Shown here in pieces: positions 7,863-16,881 of a stretch of 64,000 bases of DNA (the first letter of the stretch is position 1; each line of letters begins with the position of its first letter). The stretch spans positions 62,001 through 126,000 of the forward strand of contig JAFZRJ010000019.1 in NCBI GenBank assembly GCA_017619935.1. The letters run 5' to 3'. This stretch comes from Muribaculaceae bacterium. GTDB taxonomy: Bacteria > Bacteroidota > Bacteroidia > Bacteroidales > Muribaculaceae. A model generated the notes under the pieces. That model made no database searches and was not told the DNA's origin. It saw nothing but the letters and a program-made list of their open reading frames with translations. The position numbers and the translations under genes are program-made.

Positions 7863-9872
7863 ATGAAAAAATCATTAATCTTACTTGTGACTCTGTTCGC
7901 TAGCTTATTGGCGTGGGCAGGAGATGTGAACCTCATGGAGGACACATACGAAGCTGAAGGCACGGCTGCACGCTGGTTTGTGAACATGCCTGAAGGCAAC
8001 CAAGAGAGCACTCTGACGCTCAGTGATGCCACCATCACCACTTTCAAGGTGTACGACGACGGCGGCAAGGACAGCAACTACAGCAACAACTGTAGGAGCC
8101 GACTCATCATCACAGCCCCCACGGGTTATATCATCCAACTGTCGGGCCGCATCAAAACGGAAACAGGCTGGGATAAACTGACCGTCTATGACGGCAACGA
8201 CACCAGTGCCCCCAAACTACTTGATGAGGTAAATGGAGACTACACTAGTTGGATAACCATCAATCCAGTTAAAAGCACGGGCCAAAGCATGACGTTTTAC
8301 TTCTATTCAGATGGTAGCAGTAACTGCGAGGGTCTAGACCTGACCGTGGAGCTCATCAATCCCAACGCAAAGTACGGCATCACCGTCAACCCCGCTAATA
8401 ACGGAAGCATGGAGAGCGATAAGTTAGAGGCCAAGGTAGATGAGGTGGTAAAACTGACAGCCTCGCCAGCTGAAGGATATGTGCTCAACGGCCTCAGTGT
8501 TAAGGATGGGAATAATAACGATGTGGCGGTAGATTGGATTACCTATCTCAATACCGCATACTTTATCATGCCAGCCTCGGCTGTTACCGTCACCCCCACG
8601 TTTACTGACGACCCTGCGGTGACCAGTGATACTCCCTATGTCAATATGCCACAAACTGGCACAAAGACCATCATCATCCCTGCGGGCTTGATGTCGTTCA
8701 AGGTCTATGACGATGGTGGTAAGGATGGATACTATAACAGAATCAGCAATGGCTACCTCACCTTGATAGCCCCGGAGGGCTACAATCTTCGGGTTTCAGG
8801 TACCATCACCGCTGGAGGTACAAATACAATTGACCAATTGAATGTCTATGACGGTATAGACAATACTGCGCCAAAGTTAATTGACAAAGCACAAAGTTCC
8901 AGTTGGTATTCCACAACCAATATCCCAACCGCCACCAGCACCGGGCAGAGCATTACGCTTTGGTTCATAGGTTATGAGAACAGATGTGACGGCCTTGACC
9001 TGACCATTGAACTCGTCAGCACCGACACGGAGTACAGCATCACCGTGAACAACCCCGACGAGGGTGGAACAGTCACAGCCGACCTCACTTCCGCCATGGT
9101 GAACCAGACGGTCATGCTCACCTCATCGCCTGATGAGGGTTATGTGCTCACTGGTCTTGTCGTGACCAATGCCAATAACAACGCTCTGGAAGTGACCGAC
9201 ATGATATGGTACACGGGCACGAATACCGCCACTTTCAGCATGCCTGCCTCGGCAGTCACCGTCACACCCACATTCTCCAACGACCTGACGAGCCTCTACA
9301 TCGACATGCCTACGACGGGCATCAAAACAGCCGTCATTCCCAAGAGCATCGCCTCGTTCAAAGTCTATGACGATGGAGGCTCGGAAGGCATTTACAGCTT
9401 TAGCTGCGATGGAACCCTTGAGATAACAGCACCCGAAGGCTACCAACTCCAGCTTTCGGGTAACATCATGACATCGCAAGAGGATTATTTTACGGTCTAT
9501 GACAATAACGAAGCCAGTGGCACCAAGCTGCTCGATGCTGCTGTAAGCGAAGACTACTACGCTTGGACGGCCATCCCGACCGTCACCAGCACTGGACAAA
9601 GTATGACGCTCTACTTCTATTCAGATTCTTCGGCAGGCCTTACCGACGGACTCGACTTGACCGTGACGCTCGTACCTCCCACACAAGACCAAGACCCCGG
9701 CGACCTCAATGGCGATGGCGTGGTGGATGTGGCCGACGTGAACATCTGCATCAACGTTATCTTGGAGACGAACACCGACCCGGATATCTTCGCCCTCTCC
9801 GACCTCAATGGCGACGGCGTGGTGGATGTGGCCGACGTGAACATGATTATCAATATCATTCTGAGCAATTAA
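7863..9872 (+). CDS. Secreted protein with three CUB-like modules and a C-terminal dockerin
   Basis: 669 residues from MKKSLILLVT, chosen because it begins a clear signal peptide ending AWA-G near residue 19. Three homologous beta-sandwich units occupy about 38-165, 258-386 and 478-604, each with FKVYDDGG, a TVYD motif and a STGQS-x-TLYFYSD strand, like CUB domains. Two units of about 80 residues (170-248 and 390-472) resemble divergent InlB B-repeats (GYVLxGLxVxxxNNN and MPASAVTVTPTF). Residues 612-669 are a type I dockerin with two loops of the form DLNGDGVVDVADVN. A -7 box TACCTTTG lies at 7822-7829. No catalytic domain is seen; a surface adhesive or binding role is inferred. Confidence 0.88.
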   Translation: MKKSLILLVTLFASLLAWAGDVNLMEDTYEAEGTAARWFVNMPEGNQESTLTLSDATITTFKVYDDGGKDSNYSNNCRSRLIITAPTGYIIQLSGRIKTETGWDKLTVYDGNDTSAPKLLDEVNGDYTSWITINPVKSTGQSMTFYFYSDGSSNCEGLDLTVELINPNAKYGITVNPANNGSMESDKLEAKVDEVVKLTASPAEGYVLNGLSVKDGNNNDVAVDWITYLNTAYFIMPASAVTVTPTFTDDPAVTSDTPYVNMPQTGTKTIIIPAGLMSFKVYDDGGKDGYYNRISNGYLTLIAPEGYNLRVSGTITAGGTNTIDQLNVYDGIDNTAPKLIDKAQSSSWYSTTNIPTATSTGQSITLWFIGYENRCDGLDLTIELVSTDTEYSITVNNPDEGGTVTADLTSAMVNQTVMLTSSPDEGYVLTGLVVTNANNNALEVTDMIWYTGTNTATFSMPASAVTVTPTFSNDLTSLYIDMPTTGIKTAVIPKSIASFKVYDDGGSEGIYSFSCDGTLEITAPEGYQLQLSGNIMTSQEDYFTVYDNNEASGTKLLDAAVSEDYYAWTAIPTVTSTGQSMTLYFYSDSSAGLTDGLDLTVTLVPPTQDQDPGDLNGDGVVDVADVNICINVILETNTDPDIFALSDLNGDGVVDVADVNMIINIILSN

Positions 9873-10024
9873 ACACGTTAAATCATATCACCCCATGGTG
9901 GGTGTGTCAAAGTAAAGATAGGGCACACGTTCAGCGATTCCACACGGCGTAGCTGATTATCGCAAGTGGTCAGTCCAGTACAAGGGCGGCGACAGCAAGC
10001 ACCACGATGTCTCGCCCCATCATT

Positions 10025-10071
10025 AAGACATTTATTAACATTCCGCGTTTGTTAATAAATGTCTTTTTTTT
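10025..10071 (+). terminator. Strong Rho-independent terminator
   Basis: A perfect 16-base stem (AAGACATTTATTAACA with its complement) and a nine-base loop are followed by eight T. It lies in the gap 9873-10213 and ends the dockerin-protein transcript. A -7-like box TACTTTTG (10134-10141) before the next gene is the only other signal seen in the gap. Confidence 0.9.
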
Positions 10072-10213
10072 CGCTTTTTGGCCATTTTGGCGATTTTTTT
10101 GGAGATTTAGCACACTGAAAATAATTTTACCATTACTTTTGCACCGATTATTTATAATAAGGAGAAGTAAGGGCGTTTCGCCTTGTGCGTCTCAAAACTA
10201 AAAAGGTAAAAAG

Positions 10214-11692
10214 ATGAAAAAGATTGTAACCATGATGCTCCTCGCGGGCACAATGACAGCCACCGCATGGGCTGGCGGTCTCTTGCACAACACCAATCAG
10301 AGTATTGCCTGGCAACGTATGATGGCCCGTGGTGCCACCAATGAAATCGACGGTATATACACCAATCCCGCCGGTACGGCATTCCTTAATCATGAGGGAT
10401 GGACGTTGTCGTTGAACATACAGAGTGCTTCGCAGAAACGCGACGTGCTGGCCACGTTCCCCTTGTTCCCCACCGAGGACCACACGAAACTCTACAAAGG
10501 AACGGCTTCGGCCCCCGTTATTCCTAGCATTTATGCCGCTTACAAACGCGACAAATGGGCATTCTCGGGTTTCTTCGGTTTTGTGGGCGGTGGCGGCAAA
10601 GCCAGTTTTGACGACGGCCTTGCCATGTTTGATGCCCAAGTGATGGCTGGTATTTACAGCAAAACGAAAGCCTTGCTTGCTGAACAACCTCTGCTGAAGT
10701 CGCTGGTCGGTGCTGATGCTGTCATGCCGAATATGTACACCATCAATTCCGCGATGAAAGGCCACCAATACGTATGTGGTCTCCAATTGGGTGCCGCCTA
10801 TCAAATTAATAACCACTGGAGCGCATTTGCCGGATTCCGTCTGAACTACTTCGACGGTAGTTATAACGGTCATGTCGATGCAAGCATGGGCGATGAATTC
10901 AAGCAGAAGGCCGCCACGGCAATGGCTTCACTCACACCCGAACAACAAGCCGCTTATGCGCCCATGCTCACCGCACTGGCTCAAGAGGGTGGCTTGACCC
11001 ACATCAAATTGGATTGCAAGCAGACAGGTTGGGGTGTGACTCCCATCGTGGGCGTGAACTACAAGACAGGTCCACTCACGCTGGCCGCCAAATATGAATT
11101 CAAGACCAACTTGAACATCGAAAACGACACCAAGACGTTGGAAGCTACGGCCATGGGCCAAGCATCGGAGCAGTTGGAGAACTCGATGAAGGCTTCTTAT
11201 GGCCATGGTGTGAACACTCCCAACGACTTGCCCGCAGTGCTCTATGTGGCAGCTGGATACGAGATTATTCCCCAAAAACTGCGTGCTGCCGTCGAGTATC
11301 ACTTCTACGATGATAAGCATGCCGACATGGCCAATGACAAGCAGAAGTATCTCACCCACGGCACTCATGAGGTGCTGGCTGGACTGGAGTGGGACATCAA
11401 CCGTATGTTTACCGTGAGCTGCGGTTTCCAAAATACCGACTACGGTCTGAGTGACGAATATCAGACCCACACCGCATTCTCTTGCGACAGCTACTCGCTG
11501 GGCTTCGGTGGCGCCGTCAACCTGAGCGAGAAGGTGCGCCTGAACTTGGGTTACTTCTGGACCACCTACAAGGACTATACCAAGAATGTTCCCGCTGGCA
11601 ATCCCGGTTACTGCAATACCACGATGGCAGGTAAGGATGTCTACAGCCGCACCAACAAGGTGTTCGGCGTGGGCATCGACTACAAGTTCTAA
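10214..11692 (+). CDS. Outer-membrane OmpP1/FadL/TodX-family transporter
   Basis: 492 residues with signal peptide MKKIVTMMLLAGTMTATAWA. The mature N-terminus has the hatch-like QSIAWQRMMARGATNEIDGIYTNPAGTAF stretch, whose NPAG motif is diagnostic of the FadL/OmpP1 family. Alternating beta-strands follow to a C-terminus ending VGIDYKF, the usual aromatic end for barrel assembly. Family members take up hydrophobic molecules (long-chain fatty acids, toluene) across the outer membrane. The substrate here is unknown. It appears to be monocistronic, with a terminator after the stop. Confidence 0.9.
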   Translation: MKKIVTMMLLAGTMTATAWAGGLLHNTNQSIAWQRMMARGATNEIDGIYTNPAGTAFLNHEGWTLSLNIQSASQKRDVLATFPLFPTEDHTKLYKGTASAPVIPSIYAAYKRDKWAFSGFFGFVGGGGKASFDDGLAMFDAQVMAGIYSKTKALLAEQPLLKSLVGADAVMPNMYTINSAMKGHQYVCGLQLGAAYQINNHWSAFAGFRLNYFDGSYNGHVDASMGDEFKQKAATAMASLTPEQQAAYAPMLTALAQEGGLTHIKLDCKQTGWGVTPIVGVNYKTGPLTLAAKYEFKTNLNIENDTKTLEATAMGQASEQLENSMKASYGHGVNTPNDLPAVLYVAAGYEIIPQKLRAAVEYHFYDDKHADMANDKQKYLTHGTHEVLAGLEWDINRMFTVSCGFQNTDYGLSDEYQTHTAFSCDSYSLGFGGAVNLSEKVRLNLGYFWTTYKDYTKNVPAGNPGYCNTTMAGKDVYSRTNKVFGVGIDYKF

Positions 11693-11745
11693 ACAGATAA
11701 CCATTCCAGTGCCAAATGGGGTGATTTGATGCTGGGTGTCTATAA

Positions 11746-11782
11746 AAAATCCCGATAATTGATTGCCAATTGTCGGGATTTT
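11746..11782 (+). terminator. Terminator after the FadL-family gene
   Basis: A 16-base stem, AAAATCCCGATAATTG against CAATTGTCGGGATTTT with one G-T pair, and a five-base loop. A-rich and T-rich flanks make it likely to work in both directions. It overlaps the -33 region of the tRNA-Arg promoter. Confidence 0.8.
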
Positions 11783-11792
11783 ACTAATTTTG
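11763..11792 (+). promoter_or_regulatory. Promoter of tRNA-Arg
   Basis: TTG (11763-11765), 19 bases, TAATTTTG (11785-11792), about 30 bases before the mature tRNA. The -33 element lies inside the preceding terminator hairpin. Confidence 0.6.
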
Positions 11793-11822
11793 CGCCCGGA
11801 TTAACAGAGCCTTCATATTGTG

Positions 11823-11894
11823 GCCCCTGTAGTTCAATGGATAGAACGTGGGTTTCCTAAACCTAAAATTTGGGTTCGATTCCCAGCGGGGGTA
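11823..11894 (+). tRNA. tRNA-Arg (anticodon CCT)
   Basis: A full cloverleaf can be drawn: acceptor GCCCCTG/CGGGGGT (two G-U pairs) with discriminator A, D stem GTTC/GAAC, anticodon stem TGGGT/ACCTA with loop TTCCTAA, and T arm TTGGG-TTCGATT-CCCAG. The anticodon CCT reads AGG. CCA is not encoded. A short hairpin terminator follows. Confidence 0.95.
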
Positions 11895-11914
11895 CTTTCA
11901 AGGTGTAAATAAGA

Positions 11915-11949
11915 CACTGCAAACCAAATGCTTGCAGTGCCTTTGTTTT
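11915..11949 (+). terminator. Terminator after tRNA-Arg
   Basis: Stem CACTGCAA/TTGCAGTG with a nine-base loop, followed by CCTTTGTTTT. It lies 20 bases after the tRNA end. Confidence 0.65.
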
Positions 11950-12305
11950 GTACTACTGGCAAATTTCTGGCAAAAGGTCGGTTTTAGGTCTTTTTTTGCC
12001 ACATTGCGTTCGTTGATATTATCCTGCATTTGCACTTGTGAGCGCATTTGACACTAAATCTTGAGAGAATTACTTGCATAACTCAAGATTCTTGACGAAA
12101 TTTGCAAACAAGTTGACCATTACGGAGTTTTTGGTCGTTTGGACTCTTGTTACTAATTCGCTCAGCGTCAATGATGTACGCATTTTTTGCCATTGATTTG
12201 ACTGGTTAATTTCACCAACGAGTATATGTCGTGATTTCGCATCATTATCTTGATAAAACTGATATCCCTTTTAACAATCCATAATTATTAGCCAAAATAG
12301 AATCA
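11950..12305 (+). other. AT-rich intergenic stretch downstream of tRNA-Arg
   Basis: About 350 bases with no convincing gene. It contains an inverted repeat AATCTTGAG/CTCAAGATT (about 12057-12089). A 49-codon minus-strand open frame (11898-12047) overlaps the tRNA terminator. The position next to a tRNA 3' end makes an old integration scar possible, but no integrase is present in the window. Confidence 0.4.
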
Positions 12306-14480
12306 ATGATGAAAAAATTCTTCTCTCTATTGATGATGGCCCTGCTCGCGCTTGCAGCCGGGGCTGAAACCGCGGAGTTTGACCTCACAACAGGTTTTAC
12401 CAACCAGCAAGATGTCTCTACGGTCACGAAAGACGGGGTAACTCTCACCTTTGACAAGGGTGCCAACTCCAACACCCCCAAGTGGTACACCAGTGGTTCC
12501 GCCGTGCGTCTCTATGGCGGTGGCACACTTACCATCACGGCTGTTGGCATCAGCAAGGTAGAATTCACTTTTAATGGCGACAGCAATTTGAGTTCCGACC
12601 TTGGCACTTATTCTGTCGGCACCTGGACTGGCGAGGCCAATAGCATCGTCTTCACCCAAGGCGGCACTTCGGGCCACGTGAAAATCCAGAAGGTGGTTGT
12701 CACTTACGCCGGCGATCCCAATGCCTTGTATGCTCCCAACGTGCTGCTGAACGGCGAAGCGCCTAAACCTCAGTACACGACCGATGAGCTGCCGCTGGTT
12801 CTCTCCTTTGTGAGCAACAACGGCACGGAATACCCCACCGGACAATACTCGTTGATGGAAGACCCCGACAACGAAGGATTCTCGACAGTTGCCTACGATT
12901 TCGAGCTCATTTTGGGTGACGACGTAGTACATGACTTGAGGTATGGCTCCAACAAACTAAGTGTGCGTGAGGTTCTTAACTGGCTCGGCGAAGATGAGAC
13001 TGTTTCGCCCTGGGGCTCCATTACCTTCGTCGTGAAAGAACCGATTCCAGTCATCAGCAGTATCGCTGAGTTCAACGGTCTGGCCGACAAAACGGAACTG
13101 ACTTTCGGCGAAAATCTCACCGTTGTGGGGCAAAAGGATGCTTACCTCTATGCTCAAGACGCTGAAAAAGGTGTGCTTATCTATGGTGAGGGCCAACCCG
13201 CCTACCAGCTTGGTGACATCATTCCCGCTGGCTTCACCGGCACGAAGACCACATACAAGGGTGCGCCCGAGATGATCAACCCTGCAGGCTTGCAAGCGGC
13301 CACCCAAAATGTACCCCCGATGCCTCTTGAACTCACCCCTTCGGAGGTTAACCTCGACAACTTTGGACGCTACGCCGCCATCCGTGGCGCCACCATCGAT
13401 GGCACCACCATCACGGCGAGTGGCGAAACGGCAACCTTGTTTAATCGTTTTGAAGTCGATGTCCCCTCGACGGGTACCGTTTTCGATATCTATGGTGTGG
13501 TGGGTTATTACAATGGTGCGCAGTTCATGCCGCTTCAGTATGTTGATGTGTCGCCTCAACCCCCTCTCACTGTGGCTATTTCGCCTGTGCCTGCAGAGGG
13601 GCAGGTCTTCACCGAGCCTGTGCAAGTGACCATCGCCTGCAACAGGGCAAATGCACAGGTTTCTTACGAGATTGACAACTATATGCAGGAGTACACGGGT
13701 CCCTTCATCATCTATGAAAGCACTACCGTGAGAGCCATTGCCAATGCCGACAATGGCGCCATCGCTGAGGACACCCAGACCTATACCATTGAGTTGCCCG
13801 ATATGGCAGTGACTTTCACGCCCCCGGCCGGCACCTACACCTCGGCGCAGAACGTGAAGCTGAACATTGCCAATACCTTTGGCGAGTTGACGGTTCTCTA
13901 CACCTTAAACAACGGAGAGCAATGGAATGAATACACCGCCGATGGCATTGACGTGACCGAGAGCGCCACGCTCAAAGTGGTTGTGACCGATGGACGCAAC
14001 ACGCCGCAGGAGTTCACCGCTGAGTATGTTGTCAACCTGCCCGTAGTGAAGACCGTAACCGGTGTGGTTACCGATAGCGAGAACAACACCCCGCTGGAGG
14101 GTGCCTCCGTCACTATCACTGTGAAGATGCCTGAGGAGCCTGTCGGTATGCGCCGCGCCGAGGGTGACGCCGTGACCTATACTGCCACAACTGACGCTGA
14201 AGGAGTTTACACGATGGACGTCACCGAGGTGGAAGGTGCAACCTACGGCATGACGGTCGAGAAGGAAGGCTATGACACGCAGACCATCGATAATATTGAC
14301 CTCGACAACCCGCAGAACGTGTCGTTGGTAAAGACAATCATCACCGCCATCAGCGACCTCAGTGCTGCCAAGGGCAATGTGAAATACATCGACGTGAACG
14401 GCCGCGTGAGCAACCGTCCGTTCAGCGGTGTAAACATCGTTGTCGGCAGCGACGGCACCATCACAAAGGTGGTGAAGTGA
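12306..14480 (+). CDS. Secreted modular protein with T9SS-CTD-like tail
   Basis: 724 residues with signal peptide MMKKFFSLLMMALLALAAGA. A beta-sandwich region (about 22-140) is followed by a linker with LLNGEAPKPQYTTDELPLVL. An OB-fold-like unit (about 245-405; VVGQKDAYLYAQD and GTKTTYKGAPEMINP) resembles units in the proteins at 16882 and 23233. Two chitobiase/FN3-associated beta modules span about 415-585. A carboxypeptidase-regulatory-like module is at about 587-680 (VTGVVTDSENNTPLEGASVTI). The last 35 residues, with KYIDVNGRVSNRPFSGVNIV and a final KVVK, match the layout of T9SS type A sorting domains. No enzyme domain is seen. Export by the T9SS encoded at 51-58 kb is inferred. Confidence 0.82.
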   Translation: MMKKFFSLLMMALLALAAGAETAEFDLTTGFTNQQDVSTVTKDGVTLTFDKGANSNTPKWYTSGSAVRLYGGGTLTITAVGISKVEFTFNGDSNLSSDLGTYSVGTWTGEANSIVFTQGGTSGHVKIQKVVVTYAGDPNALYAPNVLLNGEAPKPQYTTDELPLVLSFVSNNGTEYPTGQYSLMEDPDNEGFSTVAYDFELILGDDVVHDLRYGSNKLSVREVLNWLGEDETVSPWGSITFVVKEPIPVISSIAEFNGLADKTELTFGENLTVVGQKDAYLYAQDAEKGVLIYGEGQPAYQLGDIIPAGFTGTKTTYKGAPEMINPAGLQAATQNVPPMPLELTPSEVNLDNFGRYAAIRGATIDGTTITASGETATLFNRFEVDVPSTGTVFDIYGVVGYYNGAQFMPLQYVDVSPQPPLTVAISPVPAEGQVFTEPVQVTIACNRANAQVSYEIDNYMQEYTGPFIIYESTTVRAIANADNGAIAEDTQTYTIELPDMAVTFTPPAGTYTSAQNVKLNIANTFGELTVLYTLNNGEQWNEYTADGIDVTESATLKVVVTDGRNTPQEFTAEYVVNLPVVKTVTGVVTDSENNTPLEGASVTITVKMPEEPVGMRRAEGDAVTYTATTDAEGVYTMDVTEVEGATYGMTVEKEGYDTQTIDNIDLDNPQNVSLVKTIITAISDLSAAKGNVKYIDVNGRVSNRPFSGVNIVVGSDGTITKVVK

Positions 14481-14510
14481 CGCCGAATTCAGCAGCATAA
14501 CAGCGAATCT

Positions 14511-14554
14511 AAACAGTCGCGCGGTTCCATTCAGTGGTCTGCGCGACTGTTTTA
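14511..14554 (+). terminator. Terminator after the CTD-tailed protein gene
   Basis: Stem AACAGTCGCGC/GCGCGACTGTT (14512-14522 and 14541-14551) with an 18-base loop, then a short T run. Confidence 0.8.
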
Positions 14555-14688
14555 TGGAGTGACCCTACGGGAGTTTGCCAAAAGTGAGCCAATCGTAAAA
14601 AAAGAATAAAAAGGCGGTCATCATACCCGAAATAAGCGCAGTATTCATTAATTTTGTAGTCCATATCAAATGTTTAAATCCTGTTTGT

Positions 14689-16086
14689 ATGTTTAGTAAA
14701 GAAACTTATATCAGTCGCCGCGCCCGATTGAGTGAAATGGTGGGAGAAGGCGTGATTGTGTTGTTTGGCAACAATGAGTCGCCGTGTAATTATCCCAACA
14801 ATGCTTATTATCCCTTCCGTCAGGATTCCACGTTCCTGTACTACTTCGGCCAACAACGCGACGGCCTTGTGGGAGTTATAGATGTGGACAACAACCGTGA
14901 GACCCTCGTGGGCGATGACATCGACATTGAGGACATCGTGTGGTATGGTTCGGTCGATAGCGTAGCCGACCTTGCCGCTCAGGTGGGGGTGGCACACTCG
15001 GCGCCCATGGCACAGTTGCAGGCCATCTGCGACGATGCGCGCCGTCAAGGTCGTAAAGTGCATTTCTTGCCTCCCTATCGCCACGACACCATGATACAAA
15101 TCATGGACCTGCTGGGCATCCATCCGCGTGACCAGCGTGCCGCCGTGTCGCACACGTTACGCATGGCGGTCATCAACATGCGTAGTGTGAAGGAGCCGCA
15201 GGAAATTGAGGAGATGGAGCGCGCCGCGCACATCGGCTACATGATGCACACCACAGCCATGCGGCTGGTCAAGCCTGGTGTGACCGAGAAATACATCGGT
15301 GGGCAGATTGACGGCATTGCCCACAGTATGGGTGCACACGAGAGCTTTGCCACCATTTTCTCGCAGCATGGCGAAATCATGCACGGCAACCCGTCGCTGG
15401 CAGTGCTTGAGGCTGGTCGCCTCGCCTTGTGCGATTGCGGTGCCGAAACGGTGAACAACTATTGCAGCGACCACACGCGCACCATGCCTGTGAGCGGCCG
15501 TTTCACCCAGCGTCAGCTGGATATTTACAGCATCGTGGAGGAGTGTCACGACCATGCGTTGGCCGTGGCGCGGCCCGGTGTGAAATATATGGATGTGCAC
15601 ATGAGCGTTTGTCGCCTGATGACCGAGCGCCTGAAGGAACTGGGGCTGATGCGTGGCGATGTCGACGAGGCTGTGGCTGCCGGTGCCCATGCCATGTTCC
15701 TGCCTCACGGCTTGGGACACATGATGGGTATGGACGTGCACGACATGGAAGGACTGGAGCAAATCTATGTGGGCTTTGACGAGGAGACCCGCCCCAATCT
15801 GGAGCAATTCGGCACGAACTGCCTGCGCATGGGCCGCCGATTGCAGGAGGGCTTTGTCGTCACCGATGAACCGGGTATCTACTTCATTCCGGCACTCATC
15901 GACGACTGGCGCGCCAGTGGACACTGCGCCGAGTTCCTCAACTTCGACCTGCTGGAGACCTACAAGGACTTCGGTGGCATCCGCATTGAGGACGACATCC
16001 TCATCACGGCCGATGGTTGCCGCTTCTTGGGTGAGGAGCGCATCCCCTACCATCCCGCCGACGTGGAAGCCTTCATGGCACAGTAA
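14689..16086 (+). CDS. Xaa-Pro aminopeptidase (M24B, aminopeptidase P family)
   Basis: 465 residues with an N-terminal creatinase-like domain (PFRQDSTFLYYFGQQRDGLVGVID) and a C-terminal pita-bread domain. The five metal ligands are all present: the Asp in LALCDCGAE, the Asp in CSDHTRT, the His in LPHGLGHMMG, the Glu in TDEPGIYF and the Glu in GGIRIEDD. It removes N-terminal residues before proline. No signal peptide is present, so it is cytoplasmic. A -7 box TAATTTTG (14649-14656) lies 33 bases before the start. It is followed after 29 bases by a four-helix-bundle gene and may be cotranscribed with it. Confidence 0.95.
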   Translation: MFSKETYISRRARLSEMVGEGVIVLFGNNESPCNYPNNAYYPFRQDSTFLYYFGQQRDGLVGVIDVDNNRETLVGDDIDIEDIVWYGSVDSVADLAAQVGVAHSAPMAQLQAICDDARRQGRKVHFLPPYRHDTMIQIMDLLGIHPRDQRAAVSHTLRMAVINMRSVKEPQEIEEMERAAHIGYMMHTTAMRLVKPGVTEKYIGGQIDGIAHSMGAHESFATIFSQHGEIMHGNPSLAVLEAGRLALCDCGAETVNNYCSDHTRTMPVSGRFTQRQLDIYSIVEECHDHALAVARPGVKYMDVHMSVCRLMTERLKELGLMRGDVDEAVAAGAHAMFLPHGLGHMMGMDVHDMEGLEQIYVGFDEETRPNLEQFGTNCLRMGRRLQEGFVVTDEPGIYFIPALIDDWRASGHCAEFLNFDLLETYKDFGGIRIEDDILITADGCRFLGEERIPYHPADVEAFMAQ

Positions 16087-16115
16087 CCAAATAATTGATT
16101 ATAAACTGAGCTGAA

Positions 16116-16664
16116 ATGGCTTTCTTGCAGCAACGTGGAGGTTATCGAAAATTGCGGGTGTATAAGGTGACTGAAGTCATTTACGACATAACGCAGTGCT
16201 TCACCCGACGTTTCCTTCAGAAAGGCGACCGCACAATCGATCAGATGGTACAAGCCGCTCGTAGTGGTAAACAAAATATTGCTGAGGGAAGCGCAGCCAG
16301 TACCACATCGCGCGAAACGGAAATCAAACTCACCAATGTGGCGAAAGCCAGTCTGGAAGAGTTGCTCATTGACTATGAAGATTATCTGCGTGTGCGCAAG
16401 TTACAACTGTGGGATAGTTCACACCCTCGCTACCCGGCGGTGAGAGAGTATGCTCGTAGCCAGCGAATTTTGCAAGAATACTCATCATTAATGGAGCGGC
16501 TCAGTGATGAAGAACTGGCCAACTTGTGCATCACTCTTATTCATCAAGCATCGGTGATGCTGCAAAGGCTCATTGAACGGCAGCAGGAACAGTTCCTGAA
16601 CGAGGGTGGAATCCGTGAGCAGATGACTCGGGCTCGCCTCGACCACCGCACCCCGAGAAAGTGA
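16116..16664 (+). CDS. Four-helix-bundle protein (S23/TIGR02436-like with suffix)
   Basis: 182 residues, strongly helical. The core KVTEVIYDITQCFTRRF...QMVQAARSGKQNIAEGSAA...ETEIKLTNVAKASLEELLIDYEDYL is typical of the bacterial four-helix-bundle family first seen in 23S rRNA intervening sequences. The C-terminal extension fits the 'suffix' subgroup common in Bacteroidetes. The function is not established; many copies occur near mobile or variable regions. It follows the Xaa-Pro aminopeptidase by 29 bases. CCGAG-type repeats lie just downstream. Confidence 0.85.
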   Translation: MAFLQQRGGYRKLRVYKVTEVIYDITQCFTRRFLQKGDRTIDQMVQAARSGKQNIAEGSAASTTSRETEIKLTNVAKASLEELLIDYEDYLRVRKLQLWDSSHPRYPAVREYARSQRILQEYSSLMERLSDEELANLCITLIHQASVMLQRLIERQQEQFLNEGGIREQMTRARLDHRTPRK

Positions 16665-16671
16665 ACAGTTT

Positions 16672-16770
16672 GGACGGCTAGGACCTCTCAGACCTTTCGG
16701 ACAGCTCAGACGACTCCATAAAATCCGAGCCGTCCGATTTGTCCGATTTGTCCGAGAGCTCGGATTCAAC
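16672..16770 (+). repeat. CCGAG/CGGAC-type degenerate intergenic repeat
   Basis: A cluster of 8-12 base units such as TCTCAGAC, TTTCGGACAG, TCCGAGCCG and GTCCGATTT (twice in tandem). GGACGGCT near 16674 pairs with AGCCGTCC near 16729. The end of the cluster is the palindrome TCCGAG-AG-CTCGGA. It may end transcription of the upstream gene. Similar material occurs at 32441-32470, 42080-42153, 58216-58298 and 60292-60327. Confidence 0.6.
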
Positions 16771-16798
16771 TAAAAAAATGAAAAACTTTGTTTCGCAT

Positions 16799-16829
16799 TT
16801 TGTGTTACGCATATTTTTTCATAACTTTG
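16799..16829 (+). promoter_or_regulatory. Promoter of the 16882 gene
   Basis: TTTG (16799-16802), 19 bases, TAACTTTG (16822-16829), about 50 bases before the start codon. Confidence 0.75.
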
Positions 16830-16881
16830 CCCGATAAACAAGATTTTTTTCACTATTTATTAACCTATAAACTGATTCAAA

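Noticed and set aside
11848..12051. Plus-strand 67-codon frame starting inside tRNA-Arg
   Set aside because: It begins within a tRNA and crosses its terminator, so it is not a plausible gene.
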